Below are positions 1 to 9,900 of a DNA stretch of 64,000 bases, one piece after another. The translations under genes were made by a program, and so were the position numbers. The stretch lies in the NCBI RefSeq assembly GCF_947498095.1, contig NZ_CANMJE010000015.1, positions 1-64,000 on the forward strand, written 5' to 3'. The first letter of the stretch is position 1. Every line of letters starts with the position of its first letter. The notes under the pieces are model-generated. The model searched no databases. It was not told the DNA's origin and worked only from the letters and a program-made list of their open reading frames with translations. The stretch comes from an uncultured Shimia sp. Lineage in GTDB: Bacteria > Pseudomonadota > Alphaproteobacteria > Rhodobacterales > Rhodobacteraceae.

Positions 1-733
1 TCAGTCGCTTGTTTGCCATTCTTAGTCCTCCGTTTCCTAACCTTAACGGTGGACCCATTCAGATGGGGAGGCTCAACGAAACCTACAGAACGTCACTGCG
101 AATTCTGACCGGTGATACTTGAACTCCTGTCTTATGTAGGTAGGTTCCCAAAGGCTTGTTTGCAGTTCCCCACTTATCCCCGGGAAAAACCGTAGTCCGC
201 CCCCGCGCACTAAACGACAGTAGGATAATGACCAACATGCCCACGGCGTACCAACCTATCGTACAGCACCCATAAGCCCAGAACAAACCCCTTAGTCTGG
301 AAAGTTTCAACGCTTCATCGTGCAAAACCCTTTAAAATAAGGTCAGAAACCTACAGGAACAGGGGATAGATCATCACTTGCGCATCATTCCCCTCCTTCA
401 CAGCTCGCTCTGGTAATCCGAACCACCCAGCCCCCAGTTAACATGCTAATAGCTACTGACAATACCCCTGCCCCCAGATACCCCCTGCCATAACGACGAA
501 AGTGCGAGCGTGGCGCGTTAACAAATTCTGTCTTCTTTTTCAAAAGTAACAGTTAGTTTCCGGAACACCGGTACGTGTTGCAAGGCACACGAAGAAACCC
601 AACCGACAAATGTCTGCTCAGCGGGACAATCCGGGCCTTCACCTGGATCGGACTATTTGGCGTTTTCGACCCACAGCCGACCTTGGTTCGGCTCGCAGCC
701 AATGGCTGCTCCGAGCCCCTTTTACTGAATACT
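1..733. other. Intergenic stretch without a supported gene
   Basis: No convincing gene is seen in the first 733 bases. One short minus-strand frame (about 83-325, TTG start, 80 codons) encodes a hydrophobic stretch (AVGMLVIILLSF), but it has no clear ribosome site and no recognised family. Plus-strand frames over 575-1000 are antisense to the reductase gene that follows. Bases 675-719 carry a copy of a degenerate intergenic repeat that recurs in the first 19 kb. The rest looks like low-constraint spacer. Confidence 0.5.
675..719. repeat. Dispersed degenerate intergenic repeat, copy 1
   Basis: AGCCGACCTTGGTTCGGCTC followed by GCAGCCAATGGCTGC resembles 18393-18450 (AGCCGACCTTGGTGGGCTGC, then GCAGCGATTG). 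It lies upstream of the reductase 3' end. Confidence 0.5.
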
Positions 734-1321
734 TTACGCAGCAGAATGTCTGCTCTTGGGTTGTCCCTTTTTTATCCGATAACGAAACTGGATATAGTCA
801 TTCGGGCAAACCACCGCCTGCGCATCAATAAGGTCCACATCTCCGAGCGTACTTCCGAACAAAGGCGCGCCATCTCCAATCAAAATTGGCATCTGCGTAA
901 TAGTGATCTCATTCAACCTCCCGAGGTTGATGAAGTTTTGAATGGTTGCGCCACCATCAATGTAGGCGCTGCGATAGCCGTCCCTCTCAAGCTCGTCTAA
1001 CAGCACCGTCAGGTCGCCAGAATACATTTTGACCTTGTCTTTAAGGTTGTCCGGGGGCGTTTGAACCGTGTTGCTGAGAACAACAATTTTCAGTGCTCCA
1101 TAGGGCCATTGCTCTGGCGACAGATCGAAGCTGCTGATTATGTCCATGCACTTGCGCCCCATGATCATACAATCGACCGACGCGATGTAGGTCTCAAAGT
1201 CGATATAGCCTTCGCCTACACCGGCCTCTGGATTTCCAGCGGTCTGCAGCCAGTCAATGCTACCATCGGGTCTGGCAATGAACCCATCCACGCTCGCCGC
1301 GATGTATGCAGAGCACTTCAT
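734..1321 (-). CDS. Dihydrofolate reductase / RibD C-terminal family protein
   Basis: A 195-residue cytosolic protein of the DHFR/RibD-C fold, which binds NADPH and reduces pterin- or pyrimidine-like substrates. The N-terminus (YIAASVDGFIA, residues 6-16), MGRKCMD (54-60), the IDGGATI nucleotide-binding turn (121-127) and PILIGDGAPLFG (145-156) are the usual blocks of the small bacterial 'dihydrofolate reductase family' proteins, which are distinct from FolA. The length is normal. The start is fixed by a strong GAGGAGG site five bases upstream of the ATG. The gene stands alone, with decayed spacer on both sides. The true substrate is unknown and these proteins seldom replace FolA. Confidence 0.85.
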   Translation of the reverse strand: MKCSAYIAASVDGFIARPDGSIDWLQTAGNPEAGVGEGYIDFETYIASVDCMIMGRKCMDIISSFDLSPEQWPYGALKIVVLSNTVQTPPDNLKDKVKMYSGDLTVLLDELERDGYRSAYIDGGATIQNFINLGRLNEITITQMPILIGDGAPLFGSTLGDVDLIDAQAVVCPNDYIQFRYRIKKGQPKSRHSAA

Positions 1322-1444
1322 GGGAACCTCCTCGATATTTGGTCGAGCCTTAGGTTATGCATTAACACCCGATTTTGAAAGCTGGCATTCGCTGCGAGTA
1401 ATTGAACAACAGCTTTGTCCGCTCACCGGTCCTTCAGGTATCGC

Positions 1445-1514
1445 GCAGCTAAGGTCCGGTTTGAGCCCAATCTTACAAATGCTGCGATTGGCGCGAACCG
1501 GATGTTAGGGCGGA
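1445..1514. repeat. Dispersed degenerate intergenic repeat, copy 2
   Basis: This 70-base segment (GCAGC ... TTTGAGCCCA ... AATGCTGCGATT ... GCGCGAAC ... TAGGGCGGA) matches the segment at 13500-13568 at about 52 of 70 positions by hand alignment. Shorter matches lie at 11060-11114 and 12111-12171. It is non-coding and sits between the reductase and the nitrilase. The upstream phrase CATTCGCTGCGAGT (about 1387-1400) also recurs near other copies. Confidence 0.6.
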
Positions 1515-1562
1515 GAACTGACATCCGTTTCTCCCCAAATGGACGACGGCTCTTGTAGTTGG

Positions 1563-2498
1563 TCAATCAAAAAAAGCGACAGGAGGTTTCACTTGTCGAT
1601 CCACAGACAAGCTGAAAACATCCGGGCGCGCATAGTGACCAGAGGCGTCAAACTTGCGACGTGATGCGCGGGCTTCCTCCACATTTATCTCTGCGATCAA
1701 GAAACCTTTTTCACGACGCATCGGCCCCGCACAGATTCCACCGAAGGGTTTGTAGATGACGGCGTCACCGGGATTGATCCATTCGTCCTTGTTGGGAAAG
1801 AGTTCATCAAAATATGGGATATCGGTCGGAATATCAGAGGCTTCCAGCGCGGTGGCGCAACCTATCACCCAACAACCGCCTTCCCGTGCAACATGTTGCA
1901 TCGTTGCCTGCCAAGTGTCGCCACAATCCCAAGTCGGCGCGACATAGATGTCAATGTTCTGCGCATAGAGTGCATAGCGCGCCAACGGCATGTAGCTTTC
2001 CCAGCAGATAAGCGAACCGATCCGCCCCACGGCTGTATCAACGACTTTCAGTCCGGACGCGTCCCCAAATCCCCAAACCATGCGCTCCGGGTTGGTTGGC
2101 ATCAGTTTGCGATGGTTGTTCACGATCCGCCCATCCGCGTCGATGATCGTACAGGAATTGTAAAGAGTAGAGCCGGAGATCGCACCATCAAGTTCTTGAT
2201 ACCCTACCACCAGTACCATCTCATGCTCACGAGCCGCTTCTTGCAGGGGCATCATTTGTTTCTTGCTCAAGTCGATCGAGTTGGCTTGCAGCCGCGTAAA
2301 CAATTCGTCCGTTTTTCCCATTCCTGCCCCGGGTGAGAGACGCCACAGGAATGTCGGATATCCTGGAAACCAGGCTTCGGGAAAGACAAGAAGGTTGGCA
2401 CCCTCCCGAGCGGCCTTTCCGACAAGCTCAATGGCACGCTCCATGCTGGCAGAAAGATTAAGATAGACGGGCGGTTCCTGAACAATTGCAGTTTTCAT
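1563..2498 (-). CDS. Nitrilase (carbon-nitrogen hydrolase superfamily)
   Basis: Predicted to hydrolyse organic nitriles to carboxylate and ammonia in the cytosol. The 311-residue protein has the full nitrilase triad: Glu41 in FPEAWFPGYP, Lys131 in NHRKLMPTNPERMVWG and Cys165 in GSLICWESYMPLAR. The CWE-YMPLAR context is that of true nitrilases rather than amidases or ureidopropionases. I use the ATG at 2498 because AAAGGAAACGGC immediately precedes it; a longer frame starting at 2543 would overlap the methyltransferase. The gene lies 11 bases downstream of the methyltransferase, so the two are probably co-transcribed. Substrate is unknown. Confidence 0.9.
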   Translation of the reverse strand: MKTAIVQEPPVYLNLSASMERAIELVGKAAREGANLLVFPEAWFPGYPTFLWRLSPGAGMGKTDELFTRLQANSIDLSKKQMMPLQEAAREHEMVLVVGYQELDGAISGSTLYNSCTIIDADGRIVNNHRKLMPTNPERMVWGFGDASGLKVVDTAVGRIGSLICWESYMPLARYALYAQNIDIYVAPTWDCGDTWQATMQHVAREGGCWVIGCATALEASDIPTDIPYFDELFPNKDEWINPGDAVIYKPFGGICAGPMRREKGFLIAEINVEEARASRRKFDASGHYARPDVFSLSVDRQVKPPVAFFD

Positions 2499-2509
2499 GC
2501 CGTTTCCTT

Positions 2510-3361
2510 TCAATTGCGACCCGAAGTGACAACCATCTCGCAAGGGCCCTCAAACCCATCCGCTGTTTCAAATTTTGTCAGCGCGACGGCGATTTCCTCC
2601 CAAACGGTGTTCTGGTCTTTGGCGGTTAGGCCGGACAGCATCTGATGCAGGGCCCCAAAGCTCTCGCGTTCGAACCGCAGACAGTCCGCAGCCGACGGCA
2701 ATCGCAAGGGAGAGTGGATTACGGTTTCTTTTATCTCGGTAAACCCTGCACGCTCCAGAAGCTCGGCCAGAACCCCGTGGCCGCCCAGGCTGAACGGACC
2801 AGGCTGCCCTGGCAAGGGCGGCGGAAGGGCGGCACGATCCCGAATAATCGACACCGGTACAGAGAAAAAACCGTTGTTCTGAGGTGTGGAATAGACCATC
2901 GCTGCAAATCGCGAACCTGGCTTCAAAGCCGTGCGAATTCGGGCAAGCGCGGCCAATTGATCAGGAAAGTAGATCAACCCCACACGGGAAATGGCGGCGT
3001 CAAATGAGGCTGGCGCAACGTCCAGCGCCTCAGCATCAACGACCATGGTGTCCAGATTTTCATACCCTTCCGCGCGTGCATTTTCTGCTGCGAACTCCAG
3101 TTTGTTTTCAGAAATATCTGTGGCCAGCACCCGACCTGCCGGGCCAATTCGGGCAGCCGCGCTTAGCGATTGCTCGCCGGCTCCGGCCGCCACATCCAAC
3201 ACATGGGACCCGGTGGTAACGCCCGCCATGTCAAGCATCGTTTTGGTTGCCGGTCCTAGCCATTGGTTAAGCACCTGCCCCCAATCGTTCCAAGCTTTTG
3301 CCGCATCTTGCCATTGGGCGTGTGTCGTCGTCTTGTAACCTTTCGGATCAAATACTGTCAT
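2510..3361 (-). CDS. Class I SAM-dependent methyltransferase
   Basis: A 283-residue Rossmann-fold methyltransferase of the UbiE/Methyltransf_11 type. Motif I is VLDVAAGAG (residues 54-62), the SAM-ribose acidic residue is Asp82 (ATDIS), and VVDAEAL (107-113) with a later RVGLIYFPD segment gives the adenine and post-II motifs. The start at 3361 has AGGA eight bases upstream; a start five codons earlier is possible. It is first in a pair with the nitrilase and is divergent from the ToxR-like regulator at 3490, which may control both. The methyl acceptor is unknown. An action on a nitrile-derived or indolic metabolite would only be inference. Confidence 0.85.
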   Translation of the reverse strand: MTVFDPKGYKTTTHAQWQDAAKAWNDWGQVLNQWLGPATKTMLDMAGVTTGSHVLDVAAGAGEQSLSAAARIGPAGRVLATDISENKLEFAAENARAEGYENLDTMVVDAEALDVAPASFDAAISRVGLIYFPDQLAALARIRTALKPGSRFAAMVYSTPQNNGFFSVPVSIIRDRAALPPPLPGQPGPFSLGGHGVLAELLERAGFTEIKETVIHSPLRLPSAADCLRFERESFGALHQMLSGLTAKDQNTVWEEIAVALTKFETADGFEGPCEMVVTSGRN

Positions 3362-3489
3362 GACATGTCCTATCATTTAATCTGCTCAAAGCCTGATGAA
3401 CATGACGAAATAAGTCCCAACGGTTTTCCAACGATTTTCCGATTTTTGCGGTATGATGAGGAGACTAGCCTCGAAAAGAAAACTCTTAA

Positions 3490-5094
3490 ATGTGCTCCGC
3501 TGCTTCCTCTGACAGATACCTAGTGCATGGCCATACAGTGACCCCGGCAACCTGTGAAATTGCCAGTGGAGATACTGTCACTCGTATCGAACCTAAATCC
3601 ATGGAGGTGCTGGTGTATCTATTTGCCCATCAGGACAGCGTAGTGTCACGAGAGCAGATTCATGACGCCATCTGGGGCGACGTTGTCGTGGGTGACGACT
3701 CTTTGACCAACGCCATAATAAAAATCCGCAAGGCTTTTGGGGACAATGCGCGAAATCCCAGCGTTATCGAGACAATCCCAAAGCGTGGGTATCGGCTGAT
3801 CGCCGAAGTCACGACCCCAAAACCACCCGTGGCAAAGCAAAGTTTCGGCTTGGTCTGGGTGTCGGTTGTTTTGGTTCTGTTGCTTCTTGGAAGTGTTGCC
3901 ATAACCCTATTCCCACGAACCGAAGCTGCAGCGCCTCAAATCAAATTGCAATCCGACGCCCAAACGCGAATTGTAGTGTCTCCCTTTGTGAACCTGTCCG
4001 GTGACGCCTCGCAGGATTATCTCGTGCGTGGCATGGAGCAGACAGTTGTCACCGGATTGGCTGCTATTCCCCATGTTTCAGCTATGCAGTCTCATCCACG
4101 CATCAATCAGGCTGACTATCGCCTTGAAGGAAGTGTATGGCCCACCGAAAACCGCATCCTGATCCATACGCGACTGCTAGATGGTGAGGATGGAACAGTG
4201 TTGGCCATCCACCGCCATGACCGGGCATACTCCGATCTGCTCACTGTGATGACAGAAATTGAGACGACCATTACTTCGGACCTTTCTCTTGTAATCGAAC
4301 AAGCCAATCTCAGCGCTCAGGCACGAGGGTATACCGACAGCGTGGAAGCATTCGATTTGTTCTTGCAGGCTCAGGCAGCCCTTTTGCCTCGCGACCGCTC
4401 GGGAACTTCGTTGGCGCGAGCCCTGTATGAACGCGCCATTGCCCGCGATCCGGGTTTTGCTCGAGCCTATGGAGGGTTGGCTTTGGTTCACGCTGCCGAA
4501 TACCGAAACGAATGGGCCGAAGATAGTAGCCTTGCACTTAACCGGGCTCTGTCCATGGCAGGTACAGCCCTAAGCATTCAGCCCAATTTGCCGGAACAGT
4601 ATTGGGTGATCGGATATGTTCACACCCAAAGACGCCAGCTGGAAGATGCGGAGAACGCATTACACAAGGCTTTGGCGCTGGACCCGAGCTACGCGGATGC
4701 GTTGGCCTTGCTTGGTGGCATCCGGACTTATGCGGGGCAGCCCGGTAAATCGATACCTCTATTACGGAAGGCAATGCGGCGGAATCCGGGTGCAGGGTAC
4801 CTCTATTTCATGCTGTTGGGACGGGCTTACTATTATCTTGGCGACTGCGGTCAGGCTCAGATCAATCTCCACGAGGCCGCTCGCCGCAATCCATCCAATT
4901 TGGAAACCCGATTGTACATGGCGGCCTGCCAAGTACAGTTTGGCGAACCAGACGAAGCAGCCTGGGAGGTCGAGGAAATCCTGGGACAGGAACCTGAATT
5001 CTCCCTGACTGGTTTTCTGAGCACCTATCCGATGGAGGATGACGGACAGATAACAATGCTGACCCGAGATCTGAAATTGGCAGGGCTACCCTGA
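3490..5094 (+). CDS. ToxR/CadC-type membrane-anchored transcriptional regulator with TPR domain
   Basis: This 534-residue protein has an OmpR/PhoB-type winged helix at the N-terminus (about residues 10-107; KSMEVLVYLF, SREQIHDAIWG, SLTNAIIKIRKAFGD, ETIPKRGYRLIA). One transmembrane helix follows (about 118-141), then a probable periplasmic part with a TolB-N-like segment (about 155-270, IVVSPFVNLSG...GMEQTVVTGL) and TPR repeats (about 285-510). This is the CadC/ToxR one-component layout: cytosolic DNA binding and periplasmic sensing. It is transcribed away from the methyltransferase-nitrilase pair across a gap of about 130 bases, which suggests a local regulatory role. It converges with the FAD oxidoreductase with only 26 bases between stops. 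The ligand is unknown. Confidence 0.85.
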   Translation: MCSAASSDRYLVHGHTVTPATCEIASGDTVTRIEPKSMEVLVYLFAHQDSVVSREQIHDAIWGDVVVGDDSLTNAIIKIRKAFGDNARNPSVIETIPKRGYRLIAEVTTPKPPVAKQSFGLVWVSVVLVLLLLGSVAITLFPRTEAAAPQIKLQSDAQTRIVVSPFVNLSGDASQDYLVRGMEQTVVTGLAAIPHVSAMQSHPRINQADYRLEGSVWPTENRILIHTRLLDGEDGTVLAIHRHDRAYSDLLTVMTEIETTITSDLSLVIEQANLSAQARGYTDSVEAFDLFLQAQAALLPRDRSGTSLARALYERAIARDPGFARAYGGLALVHAAEYRNEWAEDSSLALNRALSMAGTALSIQPNLPEQYWVIGYVHTQRRQLEDAENALHKALALDPSYADALALLGGIRTYAGQPGKSIPLLRKAMRRNPGAGYLYFMLLGRAYYYLGDCGQAQINLHEAARRNPSNLETRLYMAACQVQFGEPDEAAWEVEEILGQEPEFSLTGFLSTYPMEDDGQITMLTRDLKLAGLP

Positions 5095-5120
5095 TCTGTC
5101 CAATATCGGACCAATCGTTT

Positions 5121-6536
5121 TCAAGTGGGCAAAATGTTGTGATTTATTCTGAAAAGGTTATCCGGATCATATTTGCCCTTGATCAGAGACAATTTATCAC
5201 CGTTTTCACCGTAAGCACCCGCCATGTGATCCGCTTCATCTTCGGGCATGAAATTCACATAAGCGCTGCCAGTTGAATAGGGCTTCATCCGATCATAAAG
5301 GGTGCGCGCCCACGCGATACACTCATCATCCTTTGCGGGATCTTCCCAGCGAGTGTGCACATTCATGATGAAATGCGATGACCGCTCTGGGTATGCGGTC
5401 TCACCTGCACCAACCCGTGCCATTTCACCGCCCACATGGGCAATGAACACTTCACAAGCCGGATCCGGCAATGTGGCAATTCCTTCCAGAAGTGTTGCAA
5501 TCGCGTCTGAAGAAAGAGCCGCGAAGTCGTGGCTCTTCCAATAATTGCGGGCACCGGCGGCCAGAAGTGGATCAAAGGCGGCCTGCCAACCAACGAATGG
5601 ATGCGGGGAAATGACATCAACGATCGGGTTTCCAAGGCCACGCAAACCTGCCATTGCCGCTTCGCCTTCATCCATGGGACCGGCATAGCAAGCGGCGAGA
5701 ATGAGAACCTCGCGTCCGTGCCAATCCTCGGTAAGAAATGGCAAAGGCGGGGCTTTGCGCATCACGCTCCATACTGTCAATTCATCCGGCGCATTATCAG
5801 CAATTTTTGTGACTTCTGCCAACAGACCAGATGCCTCTTCGATCGGATGAACGATCAATCCAGACAAGACCTCGGGCCCCAGAGAGTGCAATTGGAATTC
5901 AAAAGAGGTAATCACCCCGAAATTGCCGCCGCCCCCCCGTATGGCCCAAAAAAGGTCAGGGTGACTGGTCGCTGACGCTGTGACGATAGATCCATCCGCT
6001 GTCACCACTTCGACTGACAAAAGACTGTCGATTGTCATTCCAAATTTCCGGGTGGTCCAGCCAAAGCCACCACCCAGCGTGAGGCCTGCAATACCAGTGG
6101 TCGAGTTTATACCCGATGGAACGATAAGCGCGTGCGCTTGGGTTTCGCGATCCACATCGCCCAGAAGTGCGCCGGGTTCCACACGGGCAGTTTTGTTCAT
6201 TGGGTCCACATCAACAGAACGCATTTGCGACAGATCAAGTAGAACCGTTCCGTCGGCAACCGCATGCCCGGCGATCTGGTGGCCACCGGACTTCACTGAC
6301 ATAACCAGCCCGCCGTCCCGAACAAAATTTACCGCTTTTTGTACATCGTGGGGCCCTAGAGCTCGGATCACAAAGCCTGGATGGCGGTCAACCATTCCAT
6401 TCCATATCGTTCGGGCGTCGTCGTATTCCGCACTGCCCTTAAGATGCACCGCCCCCTTGAGCGAAGCATCAAGTGCGTTCAAAGTTTCTTGATCTACGGC
6501 AACTGCGCCGTCATTGAGTGTAAGTAATTCAAGCAT
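5121..6536 (-). CDS. FAD-binding oxidoreductase, berberine-bridge-enzyme (PCMH/VAO) type
   Basis: A 471-residue flavoprotein of the VAO/PCMH superfamily with a C-terminal BBE segment. The FAD domain includes VKSGGHQIAGHAV, in which His86 is the expected 8-alpha-histidyl FAD link, and TLGGGFGWTTRKFG (about 153-166). At the site where bicovalent members carry the second, cysteinyl link, this protein has Asn144 (GINSTTG), so only one covalent bond is predicted. The BBE motif KYDPDNLFRINHNI ends the protein. Family members oxidise alcohols, sugars or C-H bonds with O2. AAGGAAGG precedes the start. It is the last gene of an operon with the DUF4242 protein and the large cyclase. Confidence 0.87.
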   Translation of the reverse strand: MLELLTLNDGAVAVDQETLNALDASLKGAVHLKGSAEYDDARTIWNGMVDRHPGFVIRALGPHDVQKAVNFVRDGGLVMSVKSGGHQIAGHAVADGTVLLDLSQMRSVDVDPMNKTARVEPGALLGDVDRETQAHALIVPSGINSTTGIAGLTLGGGFGWTTRKFGMTIDSLLSVEVVTADGSIVTASATSHPDLFWAIRGGGGNFGVITSFEFQLHSLGPEVLSGLIVHPIEEASGLLAEVTKIADNAPDELTVWSVMRKAPPLPFLTEDWHGREVLILAACYAGPMDEGEAAMAGLRGLGNPIVDVISPHPFVGWQAAFDPLLAAGARNYWKSHDFAALSSDAIATLLEGIATLPDPACEVFIAHVGGEMARVGAGETAYPERSSHFIMNVHTRWEDPAKDDECIAWARTLYDRMKPYSTGSAYVNFMPEDEADHMAGAYGENGDKLSLIKGKYDPDNLFRINHNILPT

Positions 6537-6664
6537 AAGAATTGGCCTTCCTTTTTCAGGTAAGGCTTCTTGCGAGACTGCCTCGACTGGAGAAAAGACC
6601 TCTTCTCACCTGTTCCCGGTGATGGGGCAGAACTTGTAAGTATTAGTTTAGGCGGTCCGGACCT

Positions 6665-6922
6665 TCAGGCAAAGATGCCGGGGTCGATCCGATCCACCGA
6701 TGTTATGACATCAGCTGGAATATTCAGGCGCTCAGCAGCCTTTCGCAGGCTGTCTTCGTCGGGCGCTTCGTATAGGCAATATGTTTTGCGTTTATCAGCG
6801 CTTAGAAACGAAAAAATCCATTCGACGCCCTCTTCATCATTGATCTCTTTAATTTGAATTTTGGCTTCGTTGTCTATTTCGAGCTGTTCCGCAAAGTTTC
6901 TTTCAATAATAAATCTAGGCAT
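6665..6922 (-). CDS. DUF4242 (nickel-binding ferredoxin-fold-like) small protein
   Basis: An 85-residue protein starting MPRFIIERNF, the characteristic opening of DUF4242 proteins. It continues with a short acidic middle, YCLYEAPDEDSLRKAAERLN and a C-terminal VDRIDP. The family has a small ferredoxin-like fold, and one Streptomyces member was reported to bind nickel; the biological role is otherwise unknown. GGGGGTGAAAT upstream supports the start. It sits 30 bases downstream of the large cyclase/ATPase and about 130 bases upstream of the FAD oxidoreductase, so it is probably part of that operon. Confidence 0.8.
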   Translation of the reverse strand: MPRFIIERNFAEQLEIDNEAKIQIKEINDEEGVEWIFSFLSADKRKTYCLYEAPDEDSLRKAAERLNIPADVITSVDRIDPGIFA

Positions 6923-6952
6923 ATTTCACCCCCAAAAGTGTTCGCAGAATTC

Positions 6953-9900
6953 CTAAGTCATTTGTCCTTGGAGCTTTGATATAAGTGTTACCATACCCAG
7001 ATCCCCGGCCGTTGCCAACGCTTCTGCTTCCAGATGAATAGCACGTTCCGCATCTTTGAGGCGACCTCGGCGTCGCAAGGCGAACGCATATGCCGCCTTG
7101 CTATGCGCAATCCACGGTGGTGCGGCCATGCTCGTGTCAATTTTGATTGCCTTATCAAACATTTTGTCCGAAATTTCCCAATTCCCCATCAATCCGGCAA
7201 GGCTGCCAAGCCGACGAGCAGCGGCACCAATACAGGCCGTGGTCGCACCCGCAGTGATTGTAAGGTTTTCGTAAGGGACCAGCATGTCAAAAATGGTTTT
7301 GGCATGTTTTTTGTTTTCCACCGCCACACAAATGTCGGCCAGATACGAAAGCGTTGTCGAATACATGGCATCTGGCGATATCGAAAACCCAGTTTCCGCC
7401 AGTTCGTTCAGTATGCGTTCAGCCGTTTCTAAATAGCCCAATTCAGCAGCGATTACACCGAAACCCGGTTTCCAACTCGCATCACCCGGACTCTCTGTCA
7501 TCAAACGTTTAATGACTGGCGCGACCTCCTGCAATCGACCTTGCTCCCGGCGAATGGTGAACATCTGAACGCCATAAACACCCTCAACATGTTTGCCATG
7601 AGTCTGGCGTCCAATCTTTACAGCTTCGTTGGCATAGCTCTCGGCGCGCTCAAAGTCCCCTTCCAGAGTAGCAACCATCGCCCGGGCATGTGTTTGCACC
7701 CAATAAAGCTGACGATGATTATCTTTGGTCGATATCTCTGTCAAAAGCTCAAGTGAGTTATCCATCAACTGGCGATCCGCCATTTCCGCTCCGACAAACA
7801 GGCTCAGCGTTCGGTCCCGCCCCTGATCAATGTTGCCCAGTTTCTCGGCAACCTTGTGCATGGCCTCAAGGTTTTTGCGCCAATCGCGCACTTCGTCTTC
7901 CTGTCTTGCAACAAATGACGCGGCAAATCGCGCCATCATGACGTGGAATTGGGATTTGAGGTCGCCCAGTTTCGCGGCCAACTTCAGACATTGTTGGCTG
8001 TACTCTGCACTTGCCGCAAATTGACCAGTGAACATGTAAGTGCGTGCCAGCTGGCTCATTAATTTGCATCGTCGGACCTCATCATGCTCTGGCAAGTCGT
8101 TCAGAGCCTTCAAGCAAACCTTGATGGCTTGTTCATGCAATTCACCGGCCATCATGCTTGAATCAGCAAAATGGTGTGCGGCATCTGCCGCGATTTCGAC
8201 ATCTCCGATTTCACACGCGGCTTCTGACGCTTCTTTGAGAGTGGCGATACCTTCCGGCAATCGACCGACGCTATCATAGCCTCTTCCGACAAGAATTTTG
8301 CCAACAATTACTTCCCGGCTGGATTCACCTCCTAGTTTGTGCGCGGCTTTGAGGGCTTCCTTTGCATTTGTCATCGCCTCATGACTGGCCGAACGTGCAA
8401 GGGCCATTTCAGTTGCAGATTGCCAGCGTTGAAAAGCTGCTGCCCAATCTTCTGCGGCGGTCAAATGGTGTGCTAACAGTTCAGGACGACGCTCAATTTC
8501 GGCAGATCGAAGCAGAGTCAGAGCGCCGGCAACTTTCGCGTGCAACTCCCTGCGGGTCGAGGCCAGCATAGATTGAAAGGCTGTGTCTCGGATCAGGGCG
8601 TGCCGGAAAACAAAGTAGCCGCGGTTATGGCCGCTTTCGAATATCAGGCCCGATTTGCAAAGATCATCGAGGCAGTTTCGGATTTCCGCCTCGCCTTTAT
8701 CCATTGTAGCGCGCAGTAACGCTGGTTCAAATTCGCGGCCTATAACCGAGCCAGCTAGTGCCACTTGCTTGGCTTCCAGTGAAACAGCGTCGAGGCGTGC
8801 CATCAAAGTGCCCTTTAATGACGAGGGCACTTTGAATTTTCCTTTTTCTCCTGACGTGACTATGGCGCGCGTCAATTCCTCTACAAACAGCGGAATGCCA
8901 TCCGTCCTCTCAACAACCGTCTGAACGAGATCTCGATCTGGCTCGCTTCCGGAAATACTTCGGACCAAATTAGCAACATGATCAAAATCAAATCGCCGCA
9001 GTTGTAGCGTTTGAACATGGGCGTCACCATCGTCTTGGTCCAACTCCCAACCGGGTCTGTGGGTTATCAAGAGCATCAGCGGAAGATCCGCACAAATTGC
9101 TTTAAAACGATCCAGAAGAGCATTGGTCGACGGGTCGATCCAGTGGGCATCTTCAATGAACAGAATGACTGGACGCACATTTGCACGCGCTTTGACGGTG
9201 TCTATCAGTGTCTGAATTGTAAGGTCGCGTTGTTCTTGGGGGGACAAATCGAGTATTTGCTGGGCAATCTTACTGCGTGGCGCCACCAGAGCGGCAAAAA
9301 CTGGAAGCACCTGATCAATGTCCAAACCCTGCCTTGCTTCAAGCATTGCCTGTACTTGTTCCAAAACACGATCATCGTCAAAACCCGGTTCGACACCCGC
9401 GTCCCGAGAAATGCGTTCGGTAACTGGGTGGAACGGGCTACTGGTTAGATAAGGTGAACAATTCAATCTCATTATATCTGCATTGCCTGCGATAGCTTCG
9501 TCGGCCAGGAACTCTTCGGTCAAACGGGATTTCCCGATGCCCGCCTCACCTGCGAGCAACACGACCTCGCCCTTACCGGTATTGGCGCCTTTCCAAGCCT
9601 GACGAAGGATGCCGTTTTCAAGATTTCTCCCGACCAGTGCGCTGTTTGAATCCCCCCGATGTGTAGCGCGAAATCGGCTTTCGGCACTGTGCTCAGCAAC
9701 GACCTGTAAAAGCGTGCGTTGGCTGTCAAACCCTATTAGCTCAACCCGCCCAAGTGAAGAAAATTCGAAAATTCGGCGCAGCGCCGCCTCTGTTTCTTCT
9801 TCAGGGAGGACGATCGTGTTAGGTGGAGCATACTCTTGTATTCGCGCAGCAAGATTGAGGATTGGGCCTGTCATCGCTCCTTCTTCGTATGTGTTTTCTC

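Noticed and set aside
83-325. An 80-codon minus-strand frame with a hydrophobic stretch
   Set aside because: TTG start, no ribosome site and no recognised family. I could not support it as a gene.
575-1000. Plus-strand frames of 141 and 73 codons
   Set aside because: Both are mostly antisense to the DHFR-family gene or fall in spacer with a degenerate repeat.
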